Assembly: GCF_000002985.6 (NCBI RefSeq)
Contig: NC_003283.11
Location: 11,780,001 to 11,844,000, forward strand
Length of the DNA: 64,000 nt
Source: Caenorhabditis elegans
Taxonomy: Eukaryota > Nematoda > Chromadorea > Rhabditida > Rhabditidae
Direction of reading: 5' to 3'
In this document: positions 10,886-25,100 of the stretch, piece by piece
How the letters are laid out: each line of letters starts with the position of its first letter
Numbering within the stretch: the first letter of the stretch is position 1
The notes under the pieces: model-generated
Databases searched by the model: none
What the model saw: the letters and a program-made list of their open reading frames with translations, nothing else
Told to the model about the DNA's origin: nothing
Program-made: the position numbers and the translations under genes

Positions 10886-13800
10886 ATGGCCAATGAGAGT
10901 TCAGGTGAGAAAATACTTTTATTAATAAAACATACTGTATAGTTTGGAATTCAAGTTCTTGCTTTTAGGATCAAGAGAATTCTAGTCTTGAGCATAATCT
11001 AATTTAAAAAAAAACATAATACATGCACACTTTCAAAACAAATTGATGTCTGGTGTAGGTATCTGACCTAGTCGAGTCTCGTACCCGCACCTTCACTCGC
11101 CCTACTTGCAAAATTCATTTTTCAAAGGCGTTTATCGGGCGAGGTGGGAGGTGGGAAGGCTTCAGAATCTTTGGTGTAATGCATACAAAAACAAAGAAAT
11201 TTTGTTTATGAAACCGGCTTTATTCTTTTCAGGATCGTTTTACTTGCGTGAGACTGGAGAAATTCGTGACGTTTATAAAATATTCCTTCTGGTAGAATGT
11301 CCATTTCATATCGTGAACATATTTTTGCTCTTGATTTGCCCAAATTTTATATTTTCATCCAAAACTCTTGTAAATCTGAATTTGAAAGTAAGCTTCTTGT
11401 AAAGCCTATCGAGTAATTTCCCGTGTTCTAACTTTCAGATGACAATAGCCAGTTACTTTTTAGCTGGTGTGCTCATGAGTATGTCACGATTAGCATGGCT
11501 TATATGTGATTTATTTTGGGTTCCAATCAACACAATGGAGATTCTGATGTATTCACGTTTTGTGTTCCAAACGTCGAGTAATGCATTGCTTCTATTGCAT
11601 CATTCTGATTTAACCGTCATTCTTCCTTTTTCCAGTTGCCGCCCATCTCTTTGTATTCTCTATTGAACGCGCAATTGCCACTTGTCTGTCCAAGCGATAT
11701 GAGCAAAACTCTTCTTATCCAGTCATTATTTTATCTTGTATTCTTACGGTAAGTCATATGCTCCTTTTATATCAATTTATTTGAACCATTTGCATTATCT
11801 ATTTCCAATTTATTTCACCTTCATTATGAACTCAGTGTAAATTCATACATCAATTAATATCAATTACAGTTTAAGATTTTCCTTCATTTTACCAAAATCA
11901 ACTTCTTCTTATTTCACAACTTATTCCCTCTTGTTTCTATTCAACTATAATTAAATCATTGACAGAAGTTTAAGTGGTCTCCAAAAAACGTTCCGTTATC
12001 CTCAAATTCTTTTCTAGGAAATTTGCAAGCCAATGTATGACTCCTGGGGCTCCAATAAAGGAGCGTATAAATTAAAAATTTCAAATACATACTGACTGTG
12101 ATAAAAAGCTTTGAATTTCGTTTCCAATTTATTTTTTAAATATAGCAAATCTTCATAATTTGATAGTCTAGAAAACATCTTTACGACATGAGCGAGTGAA
12201 AAAATAATTTATGGTTTTAAAAACTCCGAAATATTTTTGATTAACTATAATTCAATAAGATTTTTCAGTATCCGTACTCATTGATTCAACTTTATTCAAA
12301 ATACAACTTTGAAAAGGGTCGAGAGATAAATGTGGTCATGTATGGTGGAGCTGGGATTGTGTCTCTTATTGTTAGTTTGCTTCTTTGTTACTATCTTATG
12401 CCATACTTCTGCTTTTTTAGATTCTCCTGGTAGTATACCGAGTAAATAAGAAAAAAGTGAAGGAGCGAAGGTTCAAAGGTCCAATCAGTGAAGCTTATCA
12501 GGTCAGTTTTATGGTCCCTTATGTTTTCCTTAAAAAATCTGCAAACTAAAAGGCATGCAAACAATGACACGGGCGGGATAAACAGACATCCACATTCCCA
12601 TGTGACGTCCTTCTTAATCAACAAGAGATCTCCTTGTCAGCTGATATATATGTTGATATTCTAATGTACAGTGACCCCTTTAAATGGAGATTAGTGAACT
12701 AGTATATTGGGACAGAAGAATACCAGTAAATTTAAGTTTTATTAGAATCCAAGAACGTCCAAAGGGCACTCTTTTGTTAAATCAAAGTTCCGTTTTTGTA
12801 AACAAACATCGATGATGTGACCAATTGGATCAAAGTACCTTTCAAAAAAGTTTGATATTTGAATTTTGAGATTACGAAAGGAACTGAATTTTCTCTATAA
12901 TTGTGGCCTTTTTGAGTAAAAAAGTGGAGAAAAATGTTTTTTTTTAAAGATTTTGAAAAAAGGAAAAAATTATCGAAAGATTTTTAATAGAAATTCCACT
13001 CGGTCTCGACCAGCAGGAATTTTTATGTGCATGTTTTCATCACAGTGTTAACGCTTTATTTTTGCACTGCTACATATTTAAGTGTTTTAGGAAAGAAGTG
13101 GAAATCCTAATTGCAAAAAATAGACAGATGTTTTGATTGAAGCATACTTATAGATATTGCTCCAACTTTTGCCATTAATTTCACAAAACCCCGGCAATAA
13201 ATTCTAACCAATTTGTTGAAGTTTTTTGGTGAACTTGGGAACATGTTCGTCCGCCAATTTTTTTTTTTGAAAACTTTGCAAAGCTAAAAGCTTAAAACAT
13301 TCCTTTAATTTTATGATTAAATGTTTGCTCCGCCAGCTATTCCAATTTCGTGCGCACGTGCCCTTCAAAAAGTTTCACCTGCATTTCCACCTCAACCAGG
13401 TGGTCATGTCAAATTAGATATATTTTTAGAGTACTTTCATGTTTATGACAGAATCAATCAAAAATAATGGATTGAACTCAAAGTTGAAACACATATTTGT
13501 ATAAAAATCAAAGAAACTAAGAGGCTATGAGAATGATTAGCAATGGGTTCTGGGGCTCTGAAAATGCTAAAAGCGAATGAAGTTCAATTTTAGTGGCATT
13601 GTTTGGAAAACAATTTTTAGATTTACTGAGAAATTAGTTATTAAATCAAATCTAAAATAGTGTCTAAAAAGGGTTGTGAAAGGTTTATCATATCTTCTAT
13701 TTTCAAGCTTCTTTTTTTTGAATTGTTTGTTGAGGTTGTCGGGATCGAAACATTACCTAAACCGCTTCTCGATGGCACAGAAATGCTTATCCGCATGCCT

Positions 13801-15706
13801 ACGCGACAGGCATATTCGAATGAATAGCGCTGTAGTTTTTTTAAACAGCAAATTAGGCGCAGGTCGCACGCAGGTAGGCGACCTACGCCTAATTTTCTGT
13901 GAAAAAACACTCGTTATGTGTCAGTTCGCCACTGAACTGTCAGATAGCTGTTACTCTGCATAGGGACGCAGAAAGACATTGTCATACTTTATTGTTTTAA
14001 TTTATCAAATGAAAATCAGAATCCCTGTGGCTCTTCTTCGTTGTTATTAAGTTTCAAGCTGTTAGAAACAAAAAAAATCATAGTAGAAATACCCCTATCA
14101 TTTAGTCAAAAACTCGAAAAGGTCGAGAAATCAAACGTATCCCTCTTTTAGTGAATCGTCATTATGCAAATTATCAACTGAATTTCGATCGTTCTGATTG
14201 ATAACAACTATAGGAATTCCCTTCTGATCACACGTAAAATCTGATTTGCAACACAGCAACATGGGGGCTTTGTTGCAGACCAGACGTAATGTTTGTGTAC
14301 TGTAGAACCTGATCAGAAGAAGCCCCCGAGGACAAGGGCATCCCCCGTTTCACATGAATCCCCCGGGGAATCCCTCAGTCCTTTTGTGAATGAAAATATT
14401 AAATGAAGAAGGAAAAGCCCCCAGATGTTACAGTAAGTCAATGTGTAATAAATGAATGAGACACTTGTTGTTCTTGATAACATTGATATTTTTCACGATT
14501 CTTGAAAAGTAAGAAGATGAGAAGAAGCTGGGGGCATTTCTTAAAGTGTAAAATATAAGTGAATGAAAAGAAAACTGAAAAGGAGAAAGAATGAAAATTG
14601 TCATGTGAATGAAGCAATAGAGACAATAACTTATAGACAGTTTATCTGAAAAATGCAAAATGTACTGGCAATTCTATCAATCACAAAGTTGAACAGTGGA
14701 CATTTGAACATTGAACCAAATTATTTTTTTAAAAATTGGATAATATTTGATAAATGTTTAGAAAACTACAAACCGGCAGAAAATTCAATTTATAAAAAAC
14801 AAAGGAAACAAAAAAAAACATCAATGGAGGCTGTAAGTACTTTTCGTGCATTGCTAAATTCTTAAGAAGCTCGGGAGACAAATTCATCCAAATTATTCGA
14901 ATGTAAAACCCAATAGAACTTCAGGTTCGTGAGAACATTCGCACATCCCGACTGCTTATTCAAATCTTCTTCATCTTTGCATTTTTCGTTGGCACCTCAA
15001 CATTCTTCCTTCTCAAATTCTCTGCTTCATTGACGGATCCATCTCAGAAATGGACAACTATAAAAAATGGCTTCATGTATGATATTCTGATATGTATTGG
15101 TACTACATGCACAACTACTGTATTCCTTCAATTTTTAATTCCGGATGATACACTGAAAAAATGGAGACTGAAATTTCGTACGTGTAAACGTAAAAAGCAA
15201 AACTAATTACTTCGAAATTTCAGATTTGTCATGTCAACAACGAAGTGTGACTCCGGAAGGAAAGAGACTTCGATTCAGAAGTATTCATGGAATAGATGTT
15301 GAAGTTGGAAATGGAACTGTAAGTTGATATGTTTGTATGCATAAAAATCTCACAATATTTGGTTGATCACATGTACAACAAAACATAACTTCCTAGTTCC
15401 AAGATAACTTATCTCTGATCCAAACCAGTTTCAAAGATATTTAGTTCTGGCCTGGAACGTACATACGTACCAAACCATAATATACGGTATGTGTGTTTTG
15501 TTTCACGTGAATATGGTATTGGCCATCGGCCAACAAGCACCGGATGCTTGGTTCAAGGTTTTGGATAAATGAGAAAATGAGATAAAGAAGAAGAAAATGC
15601 AATCGATCGGGTAATAAAACAAGTGATTTATGGTTTTCATTTTTTCCAGGCAGAAGAAGAGGCTAGAGTATACTTCACACAATTATCACAAGCCTGGAAA
15701 CTCTAG
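10886..15706 (+). CDS. Seven-transmembrane chemoreceptor, Sre-like
   Basis: Nine exons (10886-10904, 11233-11387, 11439-11577, 11636-11748, 12269-12370, 12421-12501, 14925-15177, 15224-15318, 15650-15706) join with correct phase to 337 residues. Seven hydrophobic segments are visible, including FLLVECPFHIVNIFLLL, IFFIFAFFVGTSTFFLL and ILICIGTTCTTTVFLQFL. The stretch FVFSIERAIATCLSKRYE after helix 3 and SEAYQVRENIRTSRLL before helix 6 are typical of the nematode serpentine receptor class e family. The expected role is chemosensory GPCR in the cell or cilium membrane (family knowledge). Intron 6 (12502-14924) is 2.4 kb against ~50-500 bp for the others. It holds a hairpin and C-rich AGCCCCC-type words but no exon I can support. 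The family call is moderately sure and the GPCR call is strong. Confidence 0.85.
13851..13894. repeat. Hairpin with TTAGGC-like stem
   Basis: A 16-base stem (AATTAGGCGCAGGTCG against CGACCTACGCCTAATT, one mismatch) encloses a 12-base loop, inside the long intron of the chemoreceptor gene. Flanking words (GCATGCCTACGCGACAGGCA) show that more of the same repeat is nearby. Confidence 0.7.
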
Positions 15707-18700
15707 AAAATTCAAAAAAAATATGTGATGACTGATGGAATGTGAAGAACACATTTAAGAAGAAACAAAAACAAGGTAAGCAGATGACTTACCAAAGTTG
15801 AACATAAATGTCTAAACTAGATAGAAATGTGCGTCCCAGATTTTATCTTGAACAGCTTACATATATTTTCTCTAATTTGGCGATACGTGTCCGAAAAACT
15901 GTGTAAATTGATACTGTACTTCCTTTAAGTACCTAGCACTGCGTTGCTCAACTTTGGTAGCCATTTTTCACTTGTAAGTTTACAGCAGAAATATAACCTT
16001 CCGAATGAATTAGTCGGGTTCAAGATCTATAGAAACATTACGGTCAGTTGAAGCTAAAATTTAAGAGAAGATGAAAATTATTTTTTTGGTGTAGCTTTTT
16101 CATTTTTTTTTGTTGGGAAACTTTTGTTGGAAAAGTACACATGACATTTCCTGTTGTGCTTTTTGTATAAATTTTTCAAATTGGTTCAATCCAGTTATTG
16201 CATACACATAACTACTTCTAGTCTTTAGGACTAGATTTGATCTAATGGTTATTGTTGAAAATTCACGTGCATTGCACTTTTCAATATCAAAAATCAGTTG
16301 TTATTCTTTGGATCTGGTAGTAAATATTTTACTATTTACATCTTTTCAATGCATTGTTTCAATGCTATCATATTCTGAACACCAATGACAAAAACACTTT
16401 CATTCACATCATTTTATTTCGTACTATGATATTAATTAGAATCCCCCAAACCGTTGATCGGGTCCTTAATTAAAATTCAGTAGGAAAATTAACATCAAAA
16501 AGTCATGGGATTCACTTCCTTGACCTATCAATCAACTGGTATCAGTGTCGACTTTGGACCACACTGATTCCAGTCTGTCTACAGTAGGAAAGTGACACTT
16601 TGATCAATGTCTTTTTATATTAGACAGAGAGAAAGATGGTGCAGCTATATACTGCAAGTGATAGAGAATATATTTACAATTTCTTCCAATTTTCAGTCAG
16701 TCTCATGATCTTTCGTTGATTATTTTCTCCTGCCAAATTCATGTGAATACGGGCAACTAATAAGTGAATCTCGAGATCTGAAAATTGTGAAAATAAGACA
16801 AAAAAAAACAAAGTGCATCGACTTCCTTATTGTAAAAACTGGTTGAAATGGCTAGAACGTCTGTTTTGATTGTTTTGTAGTAATATGTACAATTTGTACT
16901 AGTGTTCTTTGAATAAAAGCATGTTCAAAACACAAAAGTGTAATATTTGGAATACAGTATATACATTTGTTAATTTATAAAAAAATTGATATGTATGTCG
17001 TTTAGAAGTTTGTCTTCACCATTTTGTCAAGTAAACAGTTTGCAAAAACTCCCCAGAAATTAGAATAAACAAAAACTGACAAACGCGAAAACGTTACTTT
17101 TGACAGCAGCACAAACTTGTGTGGGCCATCCATGTAGGCACGGAAATGCCTACTAATCTGCCTATATACATTGGTAACTTCGAAAAAAAAAAATTAGGCA
17201 TTCATTCTCGTTACGCCGTCTGTTTGTTGAACTAGGAAGTTGTGCCATTGGTATTATGCGTTGTATTTCGAACAAAGTTCTTTTAATGTTTAGATCTACC
17301 ATTATCCATTCAAAAAAACTGTATTACTTGCTTCTCACAAAGCCAATTTTAATACAGAAACAGACACACCCAACACCATTTGAACTCAAATTTGTTAGTT
17401 TCAATTTCAATTTTGATTGCCAGACGACCTAGGCGACCTCTAGAAAGCACATCACCACATTGTCAAATTCTCTTGCAACCGAAGAGCAAAGTCACCTGAC
17501 AATCTCGAACACTTGATACTGGTTTCAGTTTACACTAGGTTTGCATCTAGCCAATTCACCTTGAAATATCATAAATTTTCTCTGGTGCAAGGTTAATTGA
17601 AAATGAATGAAAAGTGAATGAGAACCATGGTCAGTCAGTTTGTATTCGTTCGATGGACTCGGAGACGACGTTTTCTGTTGCGGGAAGAGATCGTAAATTA
17701 GCAGGAAATGTGGCAGGAAATGTGGCGTTGCGTCTTTATCTTAAACAATTTATTTCGCGCATGTGCGTTTTTAAATGGATTCCCTTGCCGTTGCCGTCGT
17801 GATAGCAAGATACAGTATACTTTCGAAAAATTAAAAGTTCAGAAATCTTCTAAAACAGTAGCAATCGAGAATTTGGAAATTTTCGAATTAAAAAGTCAAG
17901 TTAAAGTATTTTGAAATTTTGCATTATCAATTAGTTGCACTTAAAGGTTATCCACTCAAAAGTTTCAGATTTTCAGCAAAAACGCATGTGATCGCAATGA
18001 ACTGCTGAGATTGTACGAGTGTATGTACTTAAAACTTCATAATATGCATTTTTTCATTAGATCGAATGATCAGAGGAAAATTTTCCAAAGATGTGGAATT
18101 CAAATTAAAAAAAATAAACGAAATATGTATGTTGCTTCAAAAAGTGACAAGATGAAAATCTTTAATGCTAGAACCATTAAGCATAGTGTCAAGAATATGT
18201 TTAGTGAATTAAGGATAAAAAATAAATTGTGTGAAGATCCCTAATCTATCTCACGACTTCTTAGAAGACAAAAGTTCAACTTTTTTCTAAGTCCGTTTAT
18301 AATAAACATGTTTATCAAAACATATGTTTGGCATAACACCAACAAGTCATAGATATCAGGCTTTGAATATATCTAGACTTAATCATATTGTCAGATGATA
18401 CTTGGGTCACGAACAAAAATATTCATTGTGTAAACTTTGAGATGAAGTTTGTCTAGTCACATTCTCACATGCATTTGCAACAAAAACGTCAACATCTTGT
18501 GAATGGCAGTATTTACATAGATCCTAGACGTTTTTGGCACTTGTCACAGGTTATGTCTTGGTTGGGGTCACGATTTGACGCTGAATGAAGTCCATTTGAT
18601 CACATGGATAACTTTTTTACTTTTTAGTTGTATACCCAACAGTTGCAACTTGTTAACAACAACTCGTGAATGGAAGAATAATTTTTGGACTGACCCTAGC

Positions 18701-19881
18701 TGTACAAACATCTTCTGACTGACTTTCATCGTTCCGGTTATCTTTGTGTTTTAGGTCGTGTCATATTGTTTTCTGCAACTTTCTATCTCAGTTAATAGGT
18801 GATGTGCACATTGTACGAATGTGATCTATTTAGAGACCGCATGGAATTTCAGAGTTTCAACTGGCATTGTTTTTCTAGAAGTACATAAGTATGAGTTCAG
18901 TCAGTTTTTAAAGTAAACACTCCGAGTTAAACTTCTTGAACATTTTTTTATACCTCCTGTTTGATAGATGAACGTGTTCAAAATGTTGCCTCTCTATAAT
19001 TTATGATCGGCCTGTATTCAGCCAACTAGCGTAAACAAGAACGACACTCCGTTTGCACTGAGTGCTTCAGGCACTCCAAACTGGTACACGACGACACAAA
19101 GCGAAACGTCTTCTGAAGGATGAATGTAGGAAGGGGGACCAACAAATCTCGATCCGTCAACAAACGGTCACATGACTCTGAATGGTCTAAGAAATCTCCT
19201 AGGTTTATACACTATTATATTCTAGTTCAACGAACAATCCAACGGGTCTGTATTCTGCAACTAACGACTTCTTCATATATTTCTTCTGCTGGCTTCTAAT
19301 GACATAGAAAGACGACGTTGAAATCATTAAATTTGTACGCAGATGTAAGGGAGAAGTCAAAGGGGTCTTGCGTTTTCCCCCCACTGCTTCAAGGGTGGCG
19401 CGCACGCACGTGGCGGAAGATCATTAGAACACAACACATTCACGTGGCGCCAACAGGCGTGGGAGTTGGGGACATCATTTCCCGTTGAAGAGGTATCAGA
19501 GTGATATACAGATTCCATGATAGACAAAGTAGACGTAACACGCAGAGATATAGACTATCGGGCGGACCGAAGACGTCTGAAGCCGCGCCTTCTCAAAAAC
19601 TGTTGTATAAAAGCAATTGGGGGTATCCCTTGAATGAACCCATTTTAAAGGTTTCCTATGAAGAAAAGCAAAAGTAAGAGAGAAGAGAAATAGAGAATAA
19701 AGAAAAAGCTTATTAAAAAGTGTTTCTTTCTTTGCGTCTCTTGTCTTATCCTTCCTGTATTTTCTTCTTTATCTGTATGTACCTTTGTGTCTATTGAATC
19801 TCTCTATTCATTTACCAATTTATAACTTAAATTAATATTTTTCAGAAATTCTTCCTCACAAAACACTTCCTCAAAACAACC
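15707..19881. other. Long intergenic region before cytochrome b5
   Basis: 4.2 kb without a supported gene. Short open frames at 17614-17914 and 18011-18244 lack splice context and family motifs. The last 500 bases are GC-richer, contain GCGCACGCACGTGGCG and CACGTGGCGCC words and a TATA box (19606-19613), and look like the promoter of the cytochrome b5 gene. A TTTTTCAG acceptor ends at about 19845, so a 5' untranslated intron or trans-splice site is likely. Confidence 0.5.
19606..19613 (+). promoter_or_regulatory. TATA box candidate for cytochrome b5 gene
   Basis: TATAAAAG sits about 275 bases upstream of the ATG at 19882, after a GC-rich segment, with an acceptor in between. Confidence 0.45.
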
Positions 19882-20250
19882 ATGTCTGACTCCATCATCA
19901 CCCGCTCCGAAGTTAACATGCACTGTAGCGAAGATGACTGTTGGATTATTGTTGGAAACTATGTCTACGACGTCACAAAGTTCGTCGATCTCCACCCAGG
20001 AGGCCCAGAAATTCTTCTCGAATTCGTAAGTTACTAAACAAACAGTCATCTGAACAGTGTTTAAAATGTTTCTTGCTTTCAGGCCGGAGGTGATGCCACC
20101 GATGCTTTCGAGTCCGTCGGACACTCAATGTGTGCCCGCATGATGCTCACAAAGTTCAAAATTGGCTCTTTACCAGAGGATGAGCGTCCAGATTTTATTC
20201 AAGCCGAATACATCACTCATGCAAAGATCTCTCTTCCAATGGCTCATTAA
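19882..20250 (+). CDS. Soluble cytochrome b5
   Basis: Two exons (19882-20025 and 20083-20250) encode 103 residues. The cytochrome b5 heme-binding domain fills nearly all of it: [17 protein letters not shown], the signature [20 protein letters not shown] with the first axial His, and the second axial His in [13 protein letters not shown]. Tail-anchored b5 proteins carry a C-terminal membrane helix. Here the chain stops after a short polar tail (ISLPMAH), so this form should be cytosolic. Known roles of the family are electron donation to desaturases, hydroxylases and P450 reactions; the partner here is unknown. Codon use is strongly biased (ACC, GTC, CTC), as in highly expressed worm genes. 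Confidence 0.93.
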
Positions 20251-22123
20251 GTCAGACATCTTATCACTTTCTTTCATTTCTTTTTTGTTCAATTCTACAA
20301 TACCATCTCATGACTGACTGCCACGTCATCGGCGGTCCTGAAACTTCCCCTTACGGGTACGACGGCTGATTCTAGTCAACTCAAGTCCACTTTTCCTGTC
20401 ACCTTTTTTGTTTCACTCTCAATCTTTTCTTTTTTGTTTGATTTTTCTATCCACCTCACACCCTTGTTAGCATAATTCTGTCTGGAACTATATCGGGTAC
20501 ACTGTTCAAACACATTTTGTAAAAACGAGTAAATAATTGATTTTATTTTCTGTACTATCCTACAGTATCCATCCAACAACACATGTTTTCTCACGTTGAA
20601 GAAAAAGAAGCTAGAATAACAGGTTTTGCATGTCGAGAAGGCCGTATTGATTTCCATTTTCGTACTTTAAACGATCTTTGATAACGTTCATTGGTTCAAG
20701 TTGAAGTATAGTACATTATAGTCTATACGGTATGATTCGAGTCAAATGAGGTGAAAAACAATCAAATTATACTCGATTGATTGAAGGATAATTGGTGTAT
20801 CAAATACTACAGTCAGCTGATTTTTGACTAAATAATCTTCATAAGATATTATGTATTCAATCCATCATGTTAAACTGTTCTAGATTGAAAAAGCCTTGTG
20901 TAAGCATTCAAACATCGCTTGCACCTAGAATTTCCTTAAAAATATCTTTTGTCCAACCATTCGTATTCGCTTTACAATGACACTTCAATCGGCGAACTTT
21001 GACGAAACAACTGCTTTGCTAGAATTGATGGAAAATTCACAATGGAAATGAAATAACTTGAAATGTACTGTTTGATTTTGATATTTGCAAAGTACTGATT
21101 CAATTGCTTTCACTGAACTCTCCTTTCATCAGGTTGAGGCGTTACAGGACGCTTCTTCTCCACCTTTCCACTCGCAGTAGTCAAGCCCATATAATGTTAG
21201 TTATTTTGAACTATTGTATTTTGAAACGAATAAGGGAACATGTCACATGAAAAACATTTACTAAAATTTCATCACACAATTTTCTCAAAATTTCAAAACA
21301 AAACAAAACAAAACCTAAATTTTACCTTTCTCGTGATAACCACCAAACTTTTCTCCTTTTTATAGAAACATGATACATTTTTCAGAAAAAAATAGAACAT
21401 TAAATTTTTCTGATAAAACTGGAAAACTCTTGCTTTTCCAAACAATCAATCAATATACAATATACCGTACACCTTTTTTTCAATCACATATCTTTCGTCT
21501 TTCATTCATCAATTTGCCGACGATACAAATTGATATCGAAAGATTCAAAGATAACGAATGAAAATTGAGAGACTGCTGAGAAAATGAGTAAATGTTGCGA
21601 TTTTTGGGCTATTCAAGATAGAAAGTGCACTGATTCGACATGACAGTTTGTATTATCTCGAACCATTTAACAAATTTTTTACACAATTATATCTCTCACT
21701 CCGTTATTGTTTCCTGATTCAAATCAATACACATCTGTGAACAAACATCGTATTCGATATCATCAGATAATCAATACGCCTAATCAGTCCAGTATACCTG
21801 ATTGATACGACATTTAGATTTTATCCATTTATAAACTTCAATCAATTTTATTTTTTTCTTCGTATAAAATGAAATAGGGGAATAAGATAATCACAAATAA
21901 AACCGCAATACGTATTATATTAAGAAGTTGGGAAATCAAGAAGAAGATAATTAGTTAATCAATATGAAAACGCGTTCTATCGAGACAATAAACTTAAACC
22001 GAAATATTAAAAAAAGAAACTTTAAAACAATATAAAAGAAATAAGAGATCTAGGAAGCAAAAACCAAGCAATGAATATTTTTTTTTGACTGATTGTCATG
22101 GTAAGCATAAAAAATAAAAATAA
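20251..22123. other. Intergenic region between cytochrome b5 and C2-domain genes
   Basis: 1.9 kb of AT-rich DNA between the 3' ends of two convergent genes. Several short open frames (20376-20657 minus, 21370-21561 plus) have no splice context or motif. No repeat structure stands out. Confidence 0.5.
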
Positions 22124-25100
22124 TTATTCAGATTGGATTGCATGCCATTTTGATACTGTGATTCCGGCGCCCTGAAAAATTTAATTTTATGAATCCTCAG
22201 TTTTTAAAGTTCAAAACATCTTCAAAACCTAATAATTATTAGAGATGTTAAACATTTAAATAAAATCATATCACAATAATAACGATCAAGATGAGTAAGT
22301 AGCAATACATTTTTAAAATATAATTTTAAAGAATTCGAACAATTTAAAATCTATAAATATTTTAAACTATCAAATGAACAGTAATTAAATTTAGAAAATT
22401 TCAATTGCCATCATTAGGGTGGGAAAAATAGAGAACTACGCCCCAAATAAGAAAAAATAACAATAAATTGCTGACGTCACAAACATTTTTGTATTTATCG
22501 TTAAACAAAAGATGCGAAAGAGAGAAAGTCTCGCGTCCTTCTATAATCAATTGACACAACTTCATGACAGAGAGGACATCTTCGTGTCGTAGAAGTAGTC
22601 AGCGTGGCGTCCACGTGGATATGATAAGAAGGACAAAGTCCTGTTGATCTCTGATAGTAGCTGATTGAGAGAAAGGAAAGCCGTCGTCCTATCCCAACGG
22701 GGAAATACGAGGCGATGGTTTATTGAACTTTTTTAAAGATGCAGCAGAAATTGGGGAGAAACGAGGTTGCAGACAGACCAGACGTCCGATAACGGGATAG
22801 ATGGGTTTGCACCCAAAAATTGATAAGAGAGGAAATTACGGCAAATTAATGGGAGGGGAAATTATACGGGGCGATTTGCAAATGCAAAAGGTTGGTCAAG
22901 TCTATGATCAAATCATTGAAAAATTTTGATACCAGGAAAAGATCTAGATCAATTGTCTACGGGTTTTGCAAAGTGTACAAATCGAAGTATCAAAACCTGG
23001 CTAATACTCAAAAAATCCTGTTGAAAAGCCCGGGTATGAATTTTTAAGATTTCTGCATTTTAATCGATGTACTTTTAAAACACCAATAAAATAAATCTTC
23101 CATGGGAATGGTTTTAGTTTGTCTTAATTAGAAATGCTGTGCGATTTTAGTTTTGAAATACAGTGGATTTTCCTTAACCCATTTTCCAGAATTGTCTGTA
23201 GTTAGACAATTCCTAGAGTTTCTCGAAACTATATGTAATTGGGGTAGTCTACATTTTTGTTAAAAATTTTAGGTTGAATTCTGGTGTTTGGAGTTCTAAC
23301 AGCTAAAGCGTATTAATTTCTTATTTAATCTTTCAAAAAGGTTTACTAAACTTACGTAGGTCGCCTTGAATAAATTTAAAATTGGATTAAAAGTTTGAAT
23401 TAAAATTGAGTGTGTTCAAAGTATCATTCAGAATCGCCTAACTCTGCAAAGTATAGTCTTGATTAATTTTTTCAACTGTCTGTATCATCTATTTTATTAT
23501 ACTTCTCATCATTTTTTTCTGCAATATACTATGATCGCTCATTGAAATTTAATTCTTCTACAAATCACCTCACTTTTCAAAATCTGTCCCCCACGTGCAA
23601 GAAAATTCCTTGTGATGTCTGACGTACGTTCTAACATTATTTTGAAATAACTTTTGATTTTCAAACCCCACGAGTCATCGTGTCCTTCCATTATCGCTTT
23701 TTTTCAAAAAAAAAATTACGGGAAATCGAAAAGTGCGTTTCTCTTTTTTCTTGACTTTCCGGTGCGGTAAGTGAAATGGTAAACAATAAAAAAGGGATGG
23801 GCACTGGTTTTGGTTCAAATTTATTACCCCCAAGTAGTTTCACAGATATCTGGTATCATTGAAAACGTCGTAAGACAAATCCAAAAAAACTGATAAGAAG
23901 AGGAAGAAATAAAATGTCGTCATACCTGCATCATCTGTTGCCAATGCTCGTTGGCATCAGGGGTTGATGAAGCAAATCCAATGGAAATTGAGCCAATTTG
24001 AACTTTACGACGAAGAATTCCGGTGACTGTCCATACTTCAACTCGGACTGTTGATGTCTCGACTTTGTCTTTTGAAAACTGAATTTTAGGATTTATTTAT
24101 TATTTATTATTTATTTTTTAGTTTTTTTTTGTAACGAAAGAATAGTTTACTGAGTTAGATAAAAAGTTTCAGACTTTTTTTTTGTTAATAATTCACACAT
24201 ATTCTAAAAAACTTCCAGAAAGCTGGCTTACCTAAACGCATTTCGAATCCTTAAAATATTGTAAATAAGCAGCTTTTGGAGTAACTCTACAGGCCCTTAA
24301 ATGAAGAGATTCCATTGAAAGCTTGTTTGACCTTTTGTTCTAGATAACTATTGTTCAGCTCTCAGAATCACACAATTTTTATTGGATTCTCGTATAAAAT
24401 TTCGAATGTTTTCCCGAATAGAACATTCTCGAGTTTATCATTTTGGCTATCATCTTCTAATGGCAAGCAAAAAGTGTTTTAAATGATTGATGTAAACTCA
24501 AAGAAAACAATTATAAAAACAGGTATGTGAATAGCTTTGATTCATTAAACACCAGATGTTCCACACACGGGAACGTCATGTTTACAAACATTATATTTTT
24601 TGCAATGTTTTGTAATTGTTGGTTTCCTTCATGTGAATTATATTAAAGTTCGATCAGTTTTTATTTCGTTGAAATTTCCAAAGTAGAGACAAACATTGTT
24701 TTTGTATTATCATTAATTGTAGTTGTAACGAATTTGGGGGATCTATTTTAGAATTCAACATTTATTGGAAGACAAAGAATTTCCGGGTAACGAGCATTTT
24801 TTCAAAGTTTCAGCCACTTTTTAGTCAAGCGTTATGAATTATTCTATTACATTTTTTCCTAGATAATGATCTCTGACTTCCTTTAAATGTGTGACTTGTG
24901 AAAAACACGGAAACAAAAAAGTCACAGATGTTTTTTGAGAAAAAAAACAAACCGGAAGTCAACTTGAAAAAAAAAAAACTAACTCTCATAGTACAATGAT
25001 GACTGTAAACTGGTTGTGTTGAATGCTTCACTGTATCTGTTTTATGACGAGAGAGCTCTGTGCTGAATTCATCAAGACCAATTATTCTTATAAAAGAATC

